NCBI GenBank assembly: GCA_031308135.1
Contig: JAHLJT010000631.1
Location: 226,754,612-226,818,611 of the forward strand
DNA length: 64,000 nucleotides
Source of the DNA: Acheta domesticus
Lineage: Eukaryota > Arthropoda > Insecta > Orthoptera > Gryllidae
Direction: 5' to 3'
Numbering within the stretch: the stretch's first letter is position 1; every line of letters starts with the position of its first letter. The notes beneath the pieces were generated by a model, which had not been told where the DNA came from, did not search any database, and worked only from the letters and a program-made list of their open reading frames with translations. The position numbers were made by a program, and so were the translations under genes. Shown in pieces: positions 1-12,200 of this stretch.

Positions 1-280
1 GGCGCAAGTTAGTCACCGGGGGAGTGGGGCATTCCTTCAGTCCGTGCGATAAGAGAATGGACATCCTGCTGCTGGCTAGCTGCTGCGCTTTATCTCAATG
101 GCGACATTGAAGAGTATTGACATTTTGTTTCATAGTGGTTCTACAGGACTTATATTCTGACCATCCATCTAAAAGACAGAAAGATTTCGAACGGCGAACT
201 CTTTGGAGTGTTATGAATATTTTCCACAATATGAGTTCTCAAAACTACATATGAAAGCAGCCAAAGTAATTTCTATGTAA
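1..280 (+). pseudogene. hAT transposase C-terminal fragment
   Basis: This is a remnant of the C-terminal dimerisation region of a hAT-superfamily DNA transposase. Around 213-270 the + strand reads YEYFPQYEFSKL-MKAAKVIS, the tract that normally leads into the FGSTYxCE block of hAT transposases. The FGSTY block is lost here: homology stops near 275-280. The 1-275 stretch is closely similar to 29,290-29,560, where FGSTYV is still present. Upstream parts of the frame are interrupted. The left end is cut by the window, so its terminal repeat is not visible. This is a dead copy, identified from the domain motif and the internal match. Confidence 0.6.
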
Positions 281-2265
281 TTTCTATGCATAAAAACTGT
301 AGTGGAAAAATATAGTAATTATTGAAAACTTCCCACTGGATTCAAAAAATGCAGAACGTGAAACTACGTATGCTAATGGTGAGAGTTAAGACGGAGAGTA
401 TTTAATTATTTCCCTTATTTTATATTTTAAATATTTGTATCCATCTTCTTAGATGTATTGCAGTAATATAAGATGAAGGTCTCAGACGTGATCAGTGCAT
501 GGAAAATCGATGCGCCATTACTGAGTCGCGTTTAAGATCACTAGTAAAATTTTGCAAGACTACTTGAACAAAGTTGATATTTGGAAATCAAATAATAAAA
601 AAATAACAAATTAAAAATATAACAATAAAAAAATAGATAAGGGATTTTTTCGGAAATAGATGTGCTAATTGCCTATTAATTTTTACGTAGCAAATTTAGT
701 ACCGTATACCAAGAATTTTGACCATGAAAACTACAAAAACGTTAAATCTGACTGTAAGTGAAGCTTTTACCGTAGGAGTGAATAAAAATATCAGAAATAT
801 AATTTTATTTTGTAGAAGTCGTTGGTAGAGAGAGCATGGGTCTTGTTGACATTGTGTCAACCAGTCTCTGTTGAAAACCATTCTGAACTGGACTTTGGAT
901 TTAAAATCAACTTAATATTAATTAGGGAACTGGAAACTAAAAAATTTATTCCTGAAAATAAAGAGCTTGGTTGAAGGTTTAGATTGCAGAAGAGAGATGC
1001 AAAAATATTTCTCATTGTTACAGAAGAAAATCAAAGAAGTACAAAAATATTACTCTCCAATTTCTAAAATACATCTTGGACCCGGATTGTACCATCGTTG
1101 CACTTATCTTACTTTTAGTTCTGTGGGTAGTTGGTGAGATCGCGAAAGACACGTGACCCGAGACTAGGGCTTACGGAAGCCACGCAATCGATGTAGGAAA
1201 CCGAGTTCCAACCATCTCCTTGTGCCACCATCCTCGCTCACCTCTAGAAAACCTCCAAAATTAAAGATCAGTTCACATTCAAATGTCTGAAGTGCGGCTT
1301 TATCGATCGGGGTTTACTTATTTTGAAGAAAAGCGTGGGAATAGCTGATGCGCTAGAGTTGTTCTCAGGTGAACCCAAGGAGGGATAGACGTCCTAAATA
1401 CTCTATTTCGATATCAGATCCCCCAAAATGTGTTTTGCTCTCAAAATCTGGACATCTATTTATATTATTATTATTGCATTAGTACATTTTTTCTGCATTT
1501 TGTTTACGAGAAAGTAAAGGCAACCATTTCCCAGAGTATTCGGCCGCCTTACGATCGATGGCCGGTGTCTCCACAGTCAGCGATCACGACGTAAAATCGC
1601 AAGGCCGCACAACTTGCAATAATTCATTGTACCTAATGGGATGATCTGAATGAACGCCTCTGGGAAGCAGGTGCAACTAAACACTCTTTGGAGAAGTTGA
1701 ATTCAAAGTTGCATGTGTATCGTGTCACTAACTAGCACGTAGTTGGGTATGAACCGTTCAGCAACGCCCTCTATTTTCGCTGCGCGCTGTGAGGTGATGG
1801 TAGCTCAGTATTCTACAGTAGTGCATTGAGTGAAGATCGTGTGGCAGTTCTGTGAGCTACCGTGCAGGAGGGCGTCCTTCTAATGTTTAGAGTATCAACA
1901 AGACACACGTATTCCTAAATCCAATAATTCATCTAATTGCAACAATAATCATGGAAACTCATTACAATCTTCTGGGTCACGTCATAATGTACAATATCAT
2001 TTCAACGATCAAGACTGAAAGCAACGCAAAAAGGATGGCTACACAACATATGTTCAACGCCAATGTCTTACAGTAAGTACATATACGATTCGTTCAATCT
2101 TTTAACGGTTCCATTTCAGACGTTGCTATCAGAAAGTCGATGGATGCAGCTGACCTCCATGATGCTCAGAGCCAGAGAATGCGTCCCTCAATTTTTACTT
2201 TCTTAGTACTTACGTAATAAAGACAAAGCATTGTAACTGCTGCGAAACGTGGCGATTTTTCTACA
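281..2265. other. No recognised feature
   Basis: AT-rich DNA. I see no convincing exon, RNA gene or terminal repeat here. A slightly CpG-richer patch at 1,540-1,640 has no reading frame I can name. Confidence 0.5.
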
Positions 2266-2269
2266 GAAA

Positions 2270-2490
2270 TTCTCGTGTTGTGGGTTACAGGCACCGAAAA
2301 ATGGATATCTTCCTCTTTGTAGAAAATTACTTCCAATAATACGATGTATAGTATGAATTAATGTTCTGTATGCCATTAATCCCGAAATATTGGTTTACGA
2401 CAAAACCTCAGCCTGTCTGTGAATAACATCAGCTCCTAAACAGGTGCAAGGATTTTCTCCAAATCTGATGTTCTCCAATCCATCTAGCCC
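2270..2490 (+). mobile_element. Diverged fragment of the GTCY/CTAG (Helentron-like) family
   Basis: The order of motifs matches the 5' third of the better copies. A GTGGGTT...ACCGAAAAA stretch comes first (near 2,280), then a short CTGTCTGTG piece of the GTCY microsatellite (near 2,415), then the CTCCTAAAC and GATTTTCTCCAAA motifs (near 2,430-2,465). The same order is seen at 13,800-13,910. Both ends are missing and divergence is high, so this is an old fragment. Confidence 0.45.
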
Positions 2491-2699
2491 ATGCATGTCA
2501 AGGTCGCGGGCAAGGTAATTAGCTGACGGGCTGCGTCGAAGTTTGAAAGTAAGGATTGTACAAAATGCTCCGGAATAGGGGGACGTCAGTAAGTGCCTTG
2601 CCGTTGACAGCCTTTTGGAGAAATCATTTGGCGGCCATTGCCCCAAAATTAATTAAGCTGCACTACATATTTCTTTTCCTAAAGCAAAGAACTTATATA

Positions 2700-3080
2700 T
2701 TAAAATAAATAATAGATCAATCAGGTATAAAACTGGCAATTGAGAGTAAAATGAAACATTTTGAATCAAAAGTATTGTAAGGATCCTATTGTTTCGTAAT
2801 TGCGTTTGTAATCGTAAGATCGTTTCGTAATCGTGTTTACTTAAGAGTGCAATAATTCCATTAATTTCCTAGGTTCATATTGGGTGATGGACACAAAGAT
2901 TCATGTCCCTTTGCCCGAAAGCGAGAAGTGTCAATTTATATTGAAGTGTTATTTTCTTTCACATTATTTCTAAATGCAAAAAATAATTGAAAAATTTAAT
3001 ATAACAATACAATACAAAAATAAGGAAATAATTCGTCATTCAAACATATTCCTGCCCATTAAATACAGCATAAGCCATGT
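2700..3080 (+). repeat. Diverged interspersed repeat, copy 1 (pairs with 8,365-8,720)
   Basis: This stretch shares an ordered series of blocks with 8,365-8,720 in the same orientation. The blocks include TTTGAATCAAAA, GTAATC-GTTTACTTAA, a CTAGGTTCA-like block, AAGGAAA-AATTCG-CATT and AAACATATTCCTG. Similarity is moderate, with several indels. No reading frame or terminal repeats are visible. The two copies sit either side of the LINE at 3.2-6.0 kb. The element class is unknown. Confidence 0.5.
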
Positions 3081-3207
3081 ATGACAAGTCAGACTATGTA
3101 CATCATTGAAATGTACATATGTTTCCTTCCAATGTTGGTTGTTTTCCTAGGTTGTTTGGGTAATTCTTTTCTAAATACATTCTATTAAAAATATCTAAAA
3201 GAATAAT

Positions 3208-5347
3208 GTGATATTTGAAAGAATAATTTGCGATGTTATTCAGGGAATAAGTGACCACAATGCCGTAGTTCTTGAAATAAATGCTACAATTTCAAGGGTA
3301 AATGATAAAATCGGTAATAGAATTTGGCAATATCGTAAAGCTGACATAAATGGACTGCAACATTTCTTAAAACTGAACTACGCGGTTTTCGAAAAGTTAG
3401 GCGGAGGATTGGAAGACATATGGAAAAAATTCAAAGAAATTATTGAGGAAGCTCGGCAATGTTTCGTTCCCTTTAAGTACTTAAAAAAGAATTCAGACCC
3501 AGAGTATTATAACACGGAAATTCGCAAATTGAAGAGAAAAATGAGAAAAGCGTATAACAATAGGCATCGCAGCGAGGCACATTTACAGAAATTCCGACAA
3601 ATTAGGAAAGAAGTAGAAAATAAAAAGAAAACTGCGCAAGAATCATATCTTAAGTTAATTTTAGATGATAATGAAAACGCTTGGGCAAAGTTCTTTAACT
3701 ATGTACGTCACCGTCGAGGTAAACAGGAGGAGACACCTCCTGTAAGATGGAATAACGTAGATATCGTAGATGATGAAGAGAAAGCCAATGTATTTAATAA
3801 TTATTTCTGTTCCGTATACAAACAAAAAGCTAACCAAATTAATATAGGGCACAACAACGTGGATCATGTATTCAAAATTGATCAAAGGGAAATACGTTCA
3901 CAATTGAAGAAAATGAAAAACTGTAAGTCTTGCGGTCCGGATGGTATTACATCCGATATGCTAAAGATAGCAGGGGAGACAATAATACCATATTTGGTCA
4001 GACTTTTCAATGTATCAATCAACAATGAAAGTGTACCGGATGATTGGAAATCTGCTTTAATAGTGCCAATTTTTAAAAGTGGACAAAAATGTGAAGTGCA
4101 AAATTATAGGCCAGTTAGTCTTACGTCAGTAGTCTGTAAATTGTTTGAAAAATTATTATCTAATTCGATTAGAAATCATTTGGATCAGACAGAATGGTTT
4201 TTTTCGCGGGCAGCATGGCTTTAGAAATGGCTTTTCTTGTGAAAGTCAAATTATTTCCCTTACTCAAGACTTGTCTGATGTAATTGATTTAGGGGGAAGA
4301 GTGGATGCAATAGTTATTGATTTTGCCAAAGCGTTTGATGTAGTACCGCATGACATTCTGATATTGAAACTTATTGATGCTAAAATTGACAGGCGGGTAA
4401 TAGCATGGATAAGTGAATTTCTTCGCGATAGAAATCAAAAGGTTCGAATTGGACAGCATTTATCGGAAAAGGGTAACATTACTTCCGGAGTCCCTCAGGG
4501 CAGTGTCATTGGCCCACTGTTATTTCTTATCTTTGTAAATGATATATCGCAAAATATAACGTCAAAAATTCGACTCTTTGCCGACGACTGTATATTATAT
4601 AGGGAAATTACAGAACAGCACGATATGATTCAACTACAGGAAGATTTAAATAAGATTAATGATTGGGCAAGAGCTAATAAAATGACTGTAAATGGAAATA
4701 AAAGTAAAGCGATCACATTTTGTAGGGCCAGAGACTTTCATACATTGCCTTATCAGCTAGGTAATGACGTAGTTCCGCGAGTCTCAAACTGTAAATACCT
4801 TGGCATCCTCTTGGATAGTAAGTTGGGATGGGAGAAACAAACTAACTACGTAGTGGGTAAAGCTTGGAGGTCTTTGCATTTCGTCATGAGAAATCTTAAA
4901 AAATGCAATACGAAAGCAAAAGAAATCGCGTATACCTCGCTTGTTAGGCCAGTAATGGAATATGGAGCTAGTTGTTGGGATCCGTACAGAATAGGACTTA
5001 AGAAGAGCTTAGAGAGGATACAAAACAGAGCGGCAAAATACACTTTTCGGAGGAACATACCTGCACGTTGGGAATCGTTAGAACATCGGAGAAAAAGGGC
5101 TCGACTTTGCGTAATGTATAAATCTTACACTGGTGGCTCTGCATGGCAGGAAATACGGGGAAGGCTAGATAAACCAGATTATTTTAATAGATTTGATCAT
5201 AAATATAAAATTAGAACTAGAATTCAAAGAACGGACGTAGGCAAATTCTCCTTTGTAAACAGAACAATCGTAGATTGGAACGATTTGCCTGCGACAGTTT
5301 TTGAGCCCTTTCCTTGCTCAGCGCGTGGTTTTAGAAAAAAAGTATAG
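3208..5347 (+). pseudogene. LINE ORF2: endonuclease end plus reverse transcriptase, one frameshift
   Basis: The first frame (3,208-4,224) begins with the last motif of an APE-type endonuclease (GISDHNAVVLEI). It then runs through a basic linker into the N-terminal RT blocks (CGPDGI and NYRPVSLTSVVCKLFEKLL). The second frame (to 5,347) carries the remaining RT blocks: QHGFRNG, IDFAKAFDVVPH, GVPQGSVIGPLLFLIFVNDI, and the catalytic FADD near 4,570-4,590. It continues through the thumb and C-terminal domain (YLGI, QNRAAKYTF). The break lies in a run of seven T at 4,198-4,204; one T fewer would join the frames. The ATG used for the coordinates is not a true start, because the element is 5'-truncated. 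No RNase H domain is seen. Confidence 0.88.
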
Positions 5348-5371
5348 GAAATTAATCAATAGGGTGAAAAC

Positions 5372-5406
5372 GTGCAGTGAAGTGAAGTGAAGTGAAGTGA
5401 AGTGAA
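5372..5406 (+). repeat. (GAAGT)n minisatellite in LINE 3' UTR
   Basis: About six head-to-tail GTGAA/GAAGT units lie just downstream of the ORF2 stop. Single related units recur at 5,474-5,500. The same motif is seen in reverse in the second LINE copy (14,965-15,065), so it belongs to the element and not to the insertion site. Confidence 0.85.
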
Positions 5407-5965
5407 AGGTGCGATTATGGGTAGTAAACTAAAAAGTATTGAGCTATTAGTATTTAGGTAAAGTTTTATGAGGTGCAGTGACGTGAAGTGCAGTGAAGTG
5501 ATGTTAACGAGTGTTTTTACGTGTTAGAAATGTAAAAATTATTATAAGTATTGTATATTATTATGTTGTAGGTAAAAGTGATTATCCATATTTGTCTGAA
5601 TATGATTGTGAGTGAATACTTGTAGGATGGTGTGTATGCGAGTGTTCCTTTGTCTTTGTATGATATGTATGTAAGCGTGTATGTTTGTATGTATGAATGT
5701 TGGTGTGATATGTAAGTAAGTTTATTTACTTAAATGTTAGTGTATATGTAGTTTCACTTGTTGTAAATGTATAGGCATGTAAATGCAGTTGCATATTCTA
5801 GGTAATGAAGAAGATAATTCGTTTGTTTTTTATATTGATTTTTTATATATTGTTTTTATAGTTAATTGTGTTTTGTAATTTTAATGTACTTTTGTGTTTC
5901 TGTATTCTGCCACCGGGCAACATCAGCCCAATTGTAGAATAAACCTTATCTATCTATCTATAATA

Positions 5966-6436
5966 TAAGTTAGATAGTAATTCGTAATTAATACAATCAA
6001 TGCCAGGAGCATAGATTTTATTCCTTGTTTTCATAGCTCTGCTATATTCCACATAGTTGAAGGAATTTCCTAGAAAGGGAGATTATTGACAAACAGGCAG
6101 CACACTGGGATTTGTTGGGACCCAGGGTGGCGTATTTTTGATAGTGCACTTACCACCTTTTTTCTTGCTGCAGATTTTTATGCACATTATTAGTCTTAAT
6201 TTTAACCCGTTTATTTTTGAAAATAATTGCTTTATGCCACGTGTTCGAACAAGCTACCGTATGTATATTTTATTTTATTCCTTATTATATTCATTGAAGC
6301 ACCTCGCAGCCTCTATTCCAATATTTGTGTTGCAATTTAACGGAAGTACATGTCACAACACTGTTTCTCTCAACGCACCACAAGGCAACGCTGAAATTCT
6401 ACGAACCGCGCCTCTTAACTGCCAGGCGCCAGCTGG
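5966..6436. other. No recognised feature
   Basis: AT-rich sequence between the LINE tail and the tandem duplications. An open stretch on the + strand (6,138-6,458) has no recognisable domain, and I do not regard it as a gene. Confidence 0.4.
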
Positions 6437-6830
6437 TTATATCCATTACGTAATATAAAACATTCTAAGACTTTATTGTCAAGTCATATTTGATGGCATA
6501 ATTATTATAATCAAACTTCATGCCTGTCTCTTATGTTTTATCTTAAATTCCTTCTTATTTTACAATAATCACAAATATATCATTTTGTTACGTTATTTCT
6601 GATTAGGCAGCGCCAGTATGCGCGCCTCAAATTGCCGTTATATAATATAAAACATTTTCAGACTCCACCGTCAGTCATATTTGATGGCATAATTATTACG
6701 ATCAAAATTCATGCCCGTTTTATATATTTTATCTTAAATTTCTTTTACTTTATAATAATCGCAAGTAAATCATTTTGTTATCTTAATTCTGATTGGACTG
6801 CGCCATTTATGCGCGCCAAACATCGCTCTC
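6437..6830 (+). repeat. Tandem duplication A, two ~190-200-bp units
   Basis: Unit 1 covers about 6,437-6,635 and unit 2 about 6,640-6,828. Both start with TAATATAAAACATT and share CATATTTGATGGCATAATTA and ATCATTTTGTTA. Both end with a GATTRG-CTGCGCCA-TATGCGCGCC segment. They differ by many substitutions, so the duplication is old. It lies next to a second, unrelated tandem duplication (6,880-7,160). Confidence 0.8.
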
Positions 6831-6879
6831 CTCTGCGAGCGAATTCAGTATTCAGTCAGTCGGCATGTAGTCGCCAAGT

Positions 6880-7160
6880 GAAGCGTTTCACGCGACAGAC
6901 TCCACGCTACTCAAATGCGTGCGTTTTTTACACTGTGAGACAATCATGTCTGTTTCACTCTTTGCTTTGTGAGTGAGTTATTTTCAAGTTACCTATGTTG
7001 TAGACCTCGTCGTGTTGATATGTGAGGTGTTTTACGCGACAAACTCCACGCTAGTCAAATGCGTGTTTTTTACACTGTGAGACAATCATGTCTGTTTCGC
7101 TCTCTGCTCTGTGAGTGACTTATTCTCAAGTCACTTATGTCGCACACATCGACGTGCTAA
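6880..7160 (+). repeat. Tandem duplication B, two ~140-bp units
   Basis: Unit 1 covers about 6,880-7,025 and unit 2 about 7,026-7,160. Shared blocks are ACGCGACARACTCCACGCTA, TCAAATGCGTG, TTTTTTACACTGTGAGACAA, TCATGTCTGTTTC and TGTGAGTGA-TTATT-TCAAGT. The two units are clearly more alike than those of duplication A, so this duplication is younger. A segment just upstream (6,835-6,880) has an insect-initiator-like CAGTATTCAGTCAGTC. The array could be a monomeric promoter region of a degraded retroelement, but no coding part is attached. Confidence 0.8.
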
Positions 7161-7164
7161 CATT

Positions 7165-8364
7165 GGTGCTCTGTTTTGCATCATAGGATAGCAGTGACCA
7201 CTCCAACGGCCACCAGTCCTCCAGCTACTGGTGCCATCTTTCAAGATTATATAATCTGTATTTGTTTTCTTTCTTTTCAGTCCATGCATTAAAGTGCTCT
7301 GCACAAATGCAGTCAAGGCATACCTTTCCATGTTTTCATGTACTGTAGTTGTAAGGTATTTTGGTTAATTATATCTTATTGAATTCATGTGTTGTGTTTC
7401 ATTAAAGCAATTGGTGACACTCACAACCCAGGCAACCTTTCCTGCCTTGAGAAATCTAAATTGGAAGGTGGTCCTTCACGAGCTATTGTAGGTTTTGTTT
7501 GAAGAGAGGAATTCCATCACGGTCCATTGCTCACCTCCCTTCTTACACCACGTATATGTTAGATTAGAATTGATATTTATCGATTGTGCAAATTTCCTAA
7601 AACTTTCAATTTTTTTCATTTAAATAGCTTTTTGCACACGTTACATTCCTTTTATATTCAATTAGATCTTTCATTTCTTTGGTAAATTCCCATTTTCTGT
7701 ATGTTGCGTTTCTTAACCTTTTCTTTTATCACACTCTTCATCTCACCCCGGCACAGGATTTTGATTATTTGTATCAGTTATTTTTTTAACCAGAGGAATA
7801 TTGACTTGAACTGCTTTTGTCACAATGTCAACAAAGATATTATATTTAACAGTACCAGGGGAATTGCCATATTCTGGCATTCCAAATTGATGATAATTTT
7901 CTTCAAGATGTTTTCTCACTTTTTCCCAATCTGTTTTCTTTGTATGGATTTTTAATGTTTTTTTGTGATATAAATTTTTTTCCACACATACATTTATATA
8001 CAGGTGAGTCACGTAACTTTAGCACCTCTTGTAACTTTTGAGCGGTTGAAGTTATTGCAATGCAATTTTCACAGAAGTGCATGAGGGAATGGGGCTAGTT
8101 GATACGTGAATTCATTTCTGTTTTATCACTTATATTTTACGAGATATTTGAGGTAACTTTGTTTTTTTAAATAGAACTATACAATTTTTTTCAGTCTGTC
8201 ATGACGAGCGTAAAAAGACAAATCCAATGATATATATATTGTCATATGTAGGATAAGAATTTTTGTGAGTAATTTTGACTTTTGCGACTAGGGTTTGACA
8301 GCCTTTGGGACAAGTTACTTGACAATTATTGTCACAAATTTACGTATTTTAATTCCCATCTTAT
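7165..8364. other. No recognised gene
   Basis: AT-rich DNA with scattered short open stretches lacking recognisable domains. A sequence starting TACAGGTGAGTCACGTAACTT (8,000-8,020) resembles one end of a mariner-type MITE, but I could not match a convincing second end. Confidence 0.4.
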
Positions 8365-8720
8365 CTTTAAAGAAAATAAATGATCCACTAAAATGAAATA
8401 ATATATCGGCCAGTTTTCAAATTCTCAACTGAGAGAAGTTAAAAAATTTGAATCAAAATAATCTTGATTTTGTAATCCAGTTTACTTAATAGTGATATAA
8501 AAGCATGAATTTTCTACGTTCAGGTTAGAATGTTTAACAGATATTCTTGTCTATTAAGCGCTGTCCGTCCGTAAGCCAGAATTGTTAAAATTATAGAGAC
8601 TTATGTACTGTATTTAGCAATAATGTGAAACAAGTTAACAACTGATTTAATAACACAACACAAAATGAAAACAAGGAAAGAATTCGGCATTAAAACATAT
8701 TCCTGTCAATTAGCAACACA
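8365..8720 (+). repeat. Diverged interspersed repeat, copy 2 (pairs with 2,700-3,080)
   Basis: Shares the block order described for 2,700-3,080: an AACTGAGAGA-like start, TTTGAATCAAAA, a TTTGTAATC-GTTTACTTAA block, AAGGAAA-AATTCGGCATT and AAACATATTCCTGTC. It is in direct orientation with copy 1. No coding capacity is visible. Confidence 0.5.
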
Positions 8721-8865
8721 GGAATATGTTTATATAAGGAAGAATTTAGTAAGAAAATAAACATCAAAAACTAAAAAGCAGAGAAGAATATAAATATGAT
8801 ACAATTTTCGATTATTTGCGTTATAAAATCTGGCAAACATATTTTCATGCGAAGCTACTATCAAC

Positions 8866-9245
8866 TACTTCGCGCCGCTTCAGCTAGCGAATGTCCACCC
8901 CTTTCAGGATCGTAAGGGGAAATGAGAGCGGAGAGAGAGGAAGTTGCCCGTGCCCGTGCGAGCGCCGGATTCTCAAGCGGGCAAGTAGCTCGTGCGGGAG
9001 CGGTTTGACGTGCCCACTTTAGGAAATAATAGAGGCCAGCAACAGTAACTATGCTGCTGTCGAGTATTGGGAAAAGTTGTCCTGGAGCAGCAGAAGTTGA
9101 TGCTTCTGAGCTGGCGGATGTGACTGTTGAAACTTCTTTCTTCCTCGTTGCATGGCATCAGTTGTCTTAAATAGTGTCCACCTGAGTATGAGAGTTCAGT
9201 CTGTACGCAAAGTTTGAGAATAGGCAAGTTTTGTATCAACGTAGA
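8866..9245. other. GC-rich patch, unidentified
   Basis: A 380-bp stretch clearly richer in G, C and CpG than its surroundings. It includes purine-rich (GAGAGCGGAGAGAGAGG) and GCCCGTGCCCGTGCG segments. The minus strand is open across part of it (9,239-8,973), but I recognise no domain. It may be a transposon end, a promoter or an old exon; nothing decides among these. Confidence 0.35.
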
Positions 9246-12200
9246 CGTGTATTGGAGAAACGTAATTTATGTATAATAATTTTTTTTATTCATTTTGCTT
9301 GACCAGAGAGCTCTCAGCAGCCGAGTACTATACATTGAGGATACATGGAATTGTATTAACATTGTTTAAGAAACATAATTGACACATGATTACATTGAAT
9401 ACAAGGACATGTGAAGTAGATATAATATACTTGTAGATTAAATGTGCGAAGCCACGTCAGGTACATAATGATCAAGAAGGGTCGAAGAACTGCCACGGTA
9501 GTTTCCGCTTTAGTCTATTGTGGTGAGGAATCTGTTTTCTGATTATGAAATGTACAGCTGAGAGAATCAGAATTTATGTTTTTCAAATTGAACATGAATA
9601 AGAGTTACTCCAGCGGCCTTGTTAGCACTGAAAACAGTCTGTGTTGTTGTGTTTAAAAGGACCTTTAATGGACTCGGAAGGAGGTATATGGAAGTGCTAC
9701 ACCTATAAGTGTGGTGGAGTTGGGTCGTTATGGTCGCGGGACCAGTCGCGGATAGTACCGAGAGATGACGTCAGCCACCGACCTCAGCACGAACGGAAGG
9801 TCGCTTGAAGCCGAGGAATCGCGTGCAGGTAGGGGCAGTCGAGAAGGAATTTTCGAGAGTGCAAGAGTACTAGAAGCACTCAATTATGTTTTTGGATATG
9901 TTTTAAAGAGGATTAATTTCATTGTTTCTTTAATAGGTTTTATTTTTTGAGTTTCCTTTGTATGCGTTTGTTACCAGTTCATGAAATTTAATACCAGTAG
10001 CAAGTGTGACACCATTACTTTTGAATTACAAGGAATCAATTTGTTGCAGCCAAAAGCAAAAGTCAAATGCTTCGTGGAGGACATTTTTTTTAAATTCAAA
10101 GTTTCTATAATTAACCTCCTCTATTGTCATGGGGTTTGTGGTTAGCCATGTTGCTAATATCACAAATTCCCAAGTTGATGAGACGAATTGAAGTTGGAAC
10201 CAGTTTAAATGAAATGTGGCATATGCGTAAAGCCAAAAAATAAGTTTGACAGTGTTTTGCCACAAGGAATCATTTTAGAAAACACCTTTGAACAAAGGGA
10301 TCTAAAATACCGCCAAGAATTTTTGAGTTTTGATTGGGTAACTCAAGGTCTTGGAATGAGTTTAACCCGAAGTTGACGGTGACTACTAAATAAAAAAACA
10401 GAAAGACCGAGTTTTAGTAACTCGTTTTCGAACTATTCGGTTCTCTCTAGCAAGGTGAAAAAGCCAGTTGCCTTTTGCTTTTGGATTTCGGTTTTAACTT
10501 TTGGTTTTAGCTGCAACATTTGATGAACAGACTTCTATTTAAATCGGTCCCAGTCTTCTTCTGTCTGTCTTGTACCTTAAATCGTGTGAAGAATGAAGTG
10601 GGTTCCAAGTCCTGGAATAATTTTCAAACTTGTGTTCAATATAGGGTAAACATTCTGAATTACTAAGAGTTTTACTTGCCTTCTTGACAGAAAAATAAAG
10701 AAAAGAATAAGTAATTGTATCATTTTTAGAAGTTTATGCGTCTTGTTGGTGTCTTCTTTGCAATTTATAAGTATGTTTCAAAAAATTATTTTCTCTTTTG
10801 TGTAAAGAAAATATTTTAATTCACATAGGCGAGCGCAGCCTAACGCAAGAGAGGGGCCAACTAAATTTCTGGGCACCTTCTTCCGTTACCCGAACTTCTT
10901 TATAAACGATATAATTTACTAGTTAATAAAGAAAACATGCTATAAATAAAATGATGCAAATAATATTAAATACAATTGATTTTATGTTGAACCATTTTCA
11001 AAGTTGCCAGATGACTTCCAACCTCTGAGTTATCGATTTTTTTATTAAGTAAAATTCGGGGCCTCTTCCAGAATTTTGGGAGCACAGTTCCCCTGTACTG
11101 TCCTATATGTAAGCCTAAGCATTTACTCATAAAAAGGCAAACCTTCTAATCTATAAATTCACCTAATTCCACGTTGTTTGTAATACACGTAAAATGTAAG
11201 GAACAACCATTTAAATGTTATGTTGGATGTGCCAATTTAAGCAAATGAAATAAAAATACGAGTATAAAAAATGATTTAATGAACAAATTAAGTGTCTGGT
11301 TTCAATGAGCTCATTTGCACAAATCATCAAAAAGATTCAAAATTCCGAATCTTGTCCGTTTACTACTTTAGGTATCACATTCTTTCGAGAATTTTTTTCG
11401 AATATCTCGTCTTCTCGATTTTCAGAAAGGATATATTTCTTTTGAATGAAAATCTCGTTGAATCATGATATTTATAAAAAAAATTTGCTGTAAGTGTCCT
11501 ATTAGAATTTGCATTTATATTTAAAAGTTGGTACTTCCAGCAGTTTGTTATTGATAAATTAGTGTACTGCAGCAAACATTACATTACAAAATAAAATAAC
11601 GTGTAATAGCAATTTTTCATAACTAATAAAAATATATAACATTTTACAACAGGATTTTATAATATATTTGTATTATAATTTGGATTAGTACATAATATTA
11701 GCCTACTTTATGATTAACACATTTAAGGAAATTGAGCTGTTAAGATATTCCACATGAATTTAGTTGCGTCAGCGAGGATACCACATCACTTTCAAACCTC
11801 TTTCGGAATGAAGGTCTTGCTGCGTAAAGAGTGCGTACCTTGGCAGACTCCAGGGTCCAGGGCGCTTCATTTATAACCGGACCGACCGGAGTGTAGGATT
11901 GGCGACGAGGGCAGCACTGCGTTTTTTTTTCTTCGAAGAGAGACAGAGCTATTGGTATACTCAGTGCAACTGAAAACTGAAACCCGATCTAAATCAAGGT
12001 CCGAAGAGGTATTCGTGGCCCCCATGTAATGCCATCTTATGTTCACCAATACCGGTGAAAGTCTGTTTAAAATCACTGTAAAATGCCGACACGTTCGATA
12101 ATTATATTAATAAAAGCTAATAACCAAATAAAGATGATAATGATAATAAGATGATAAAAGATGAGGATGATAAAAAATATTATAAGAATTTAAAAATCAT

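Larger units (their letters stand above)
3208..5965 (+). mobile_element. CR1/Jockey-group LINE, 5'-truncated
   Basis: A non-LTR retrotransposon copy truncated inside the endonuclease domain. It keeps the whole reverse-transcriptase ORF and the 3' UTR. The 3' UTR carries a (GAAGT)n minisatellite at about 5,375-5,406, further scattered copies near 5,475-5,500, and ends with an AATAAA-containing segment followed by (TATC)n at 5,944-5,962. Short tandem repeats at the 3' end are typical of CR1-like LINEs. A decayed relative lies in opposite orientation at 14.8-17.5 kb and shares the GAAGTG-rich 3' UTR. The reading frame is nearly open, so the insertion is fairly young. Confidence 0.85.

Noticed and set aside
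8000..8335. Possible mariner-type MITE starting TACAGGTGAGTCACG
   Set aside because: Only a weak reverse match (GTCAAGTAACTTG) is seen at the other side, and no TA duplication could be fixed.
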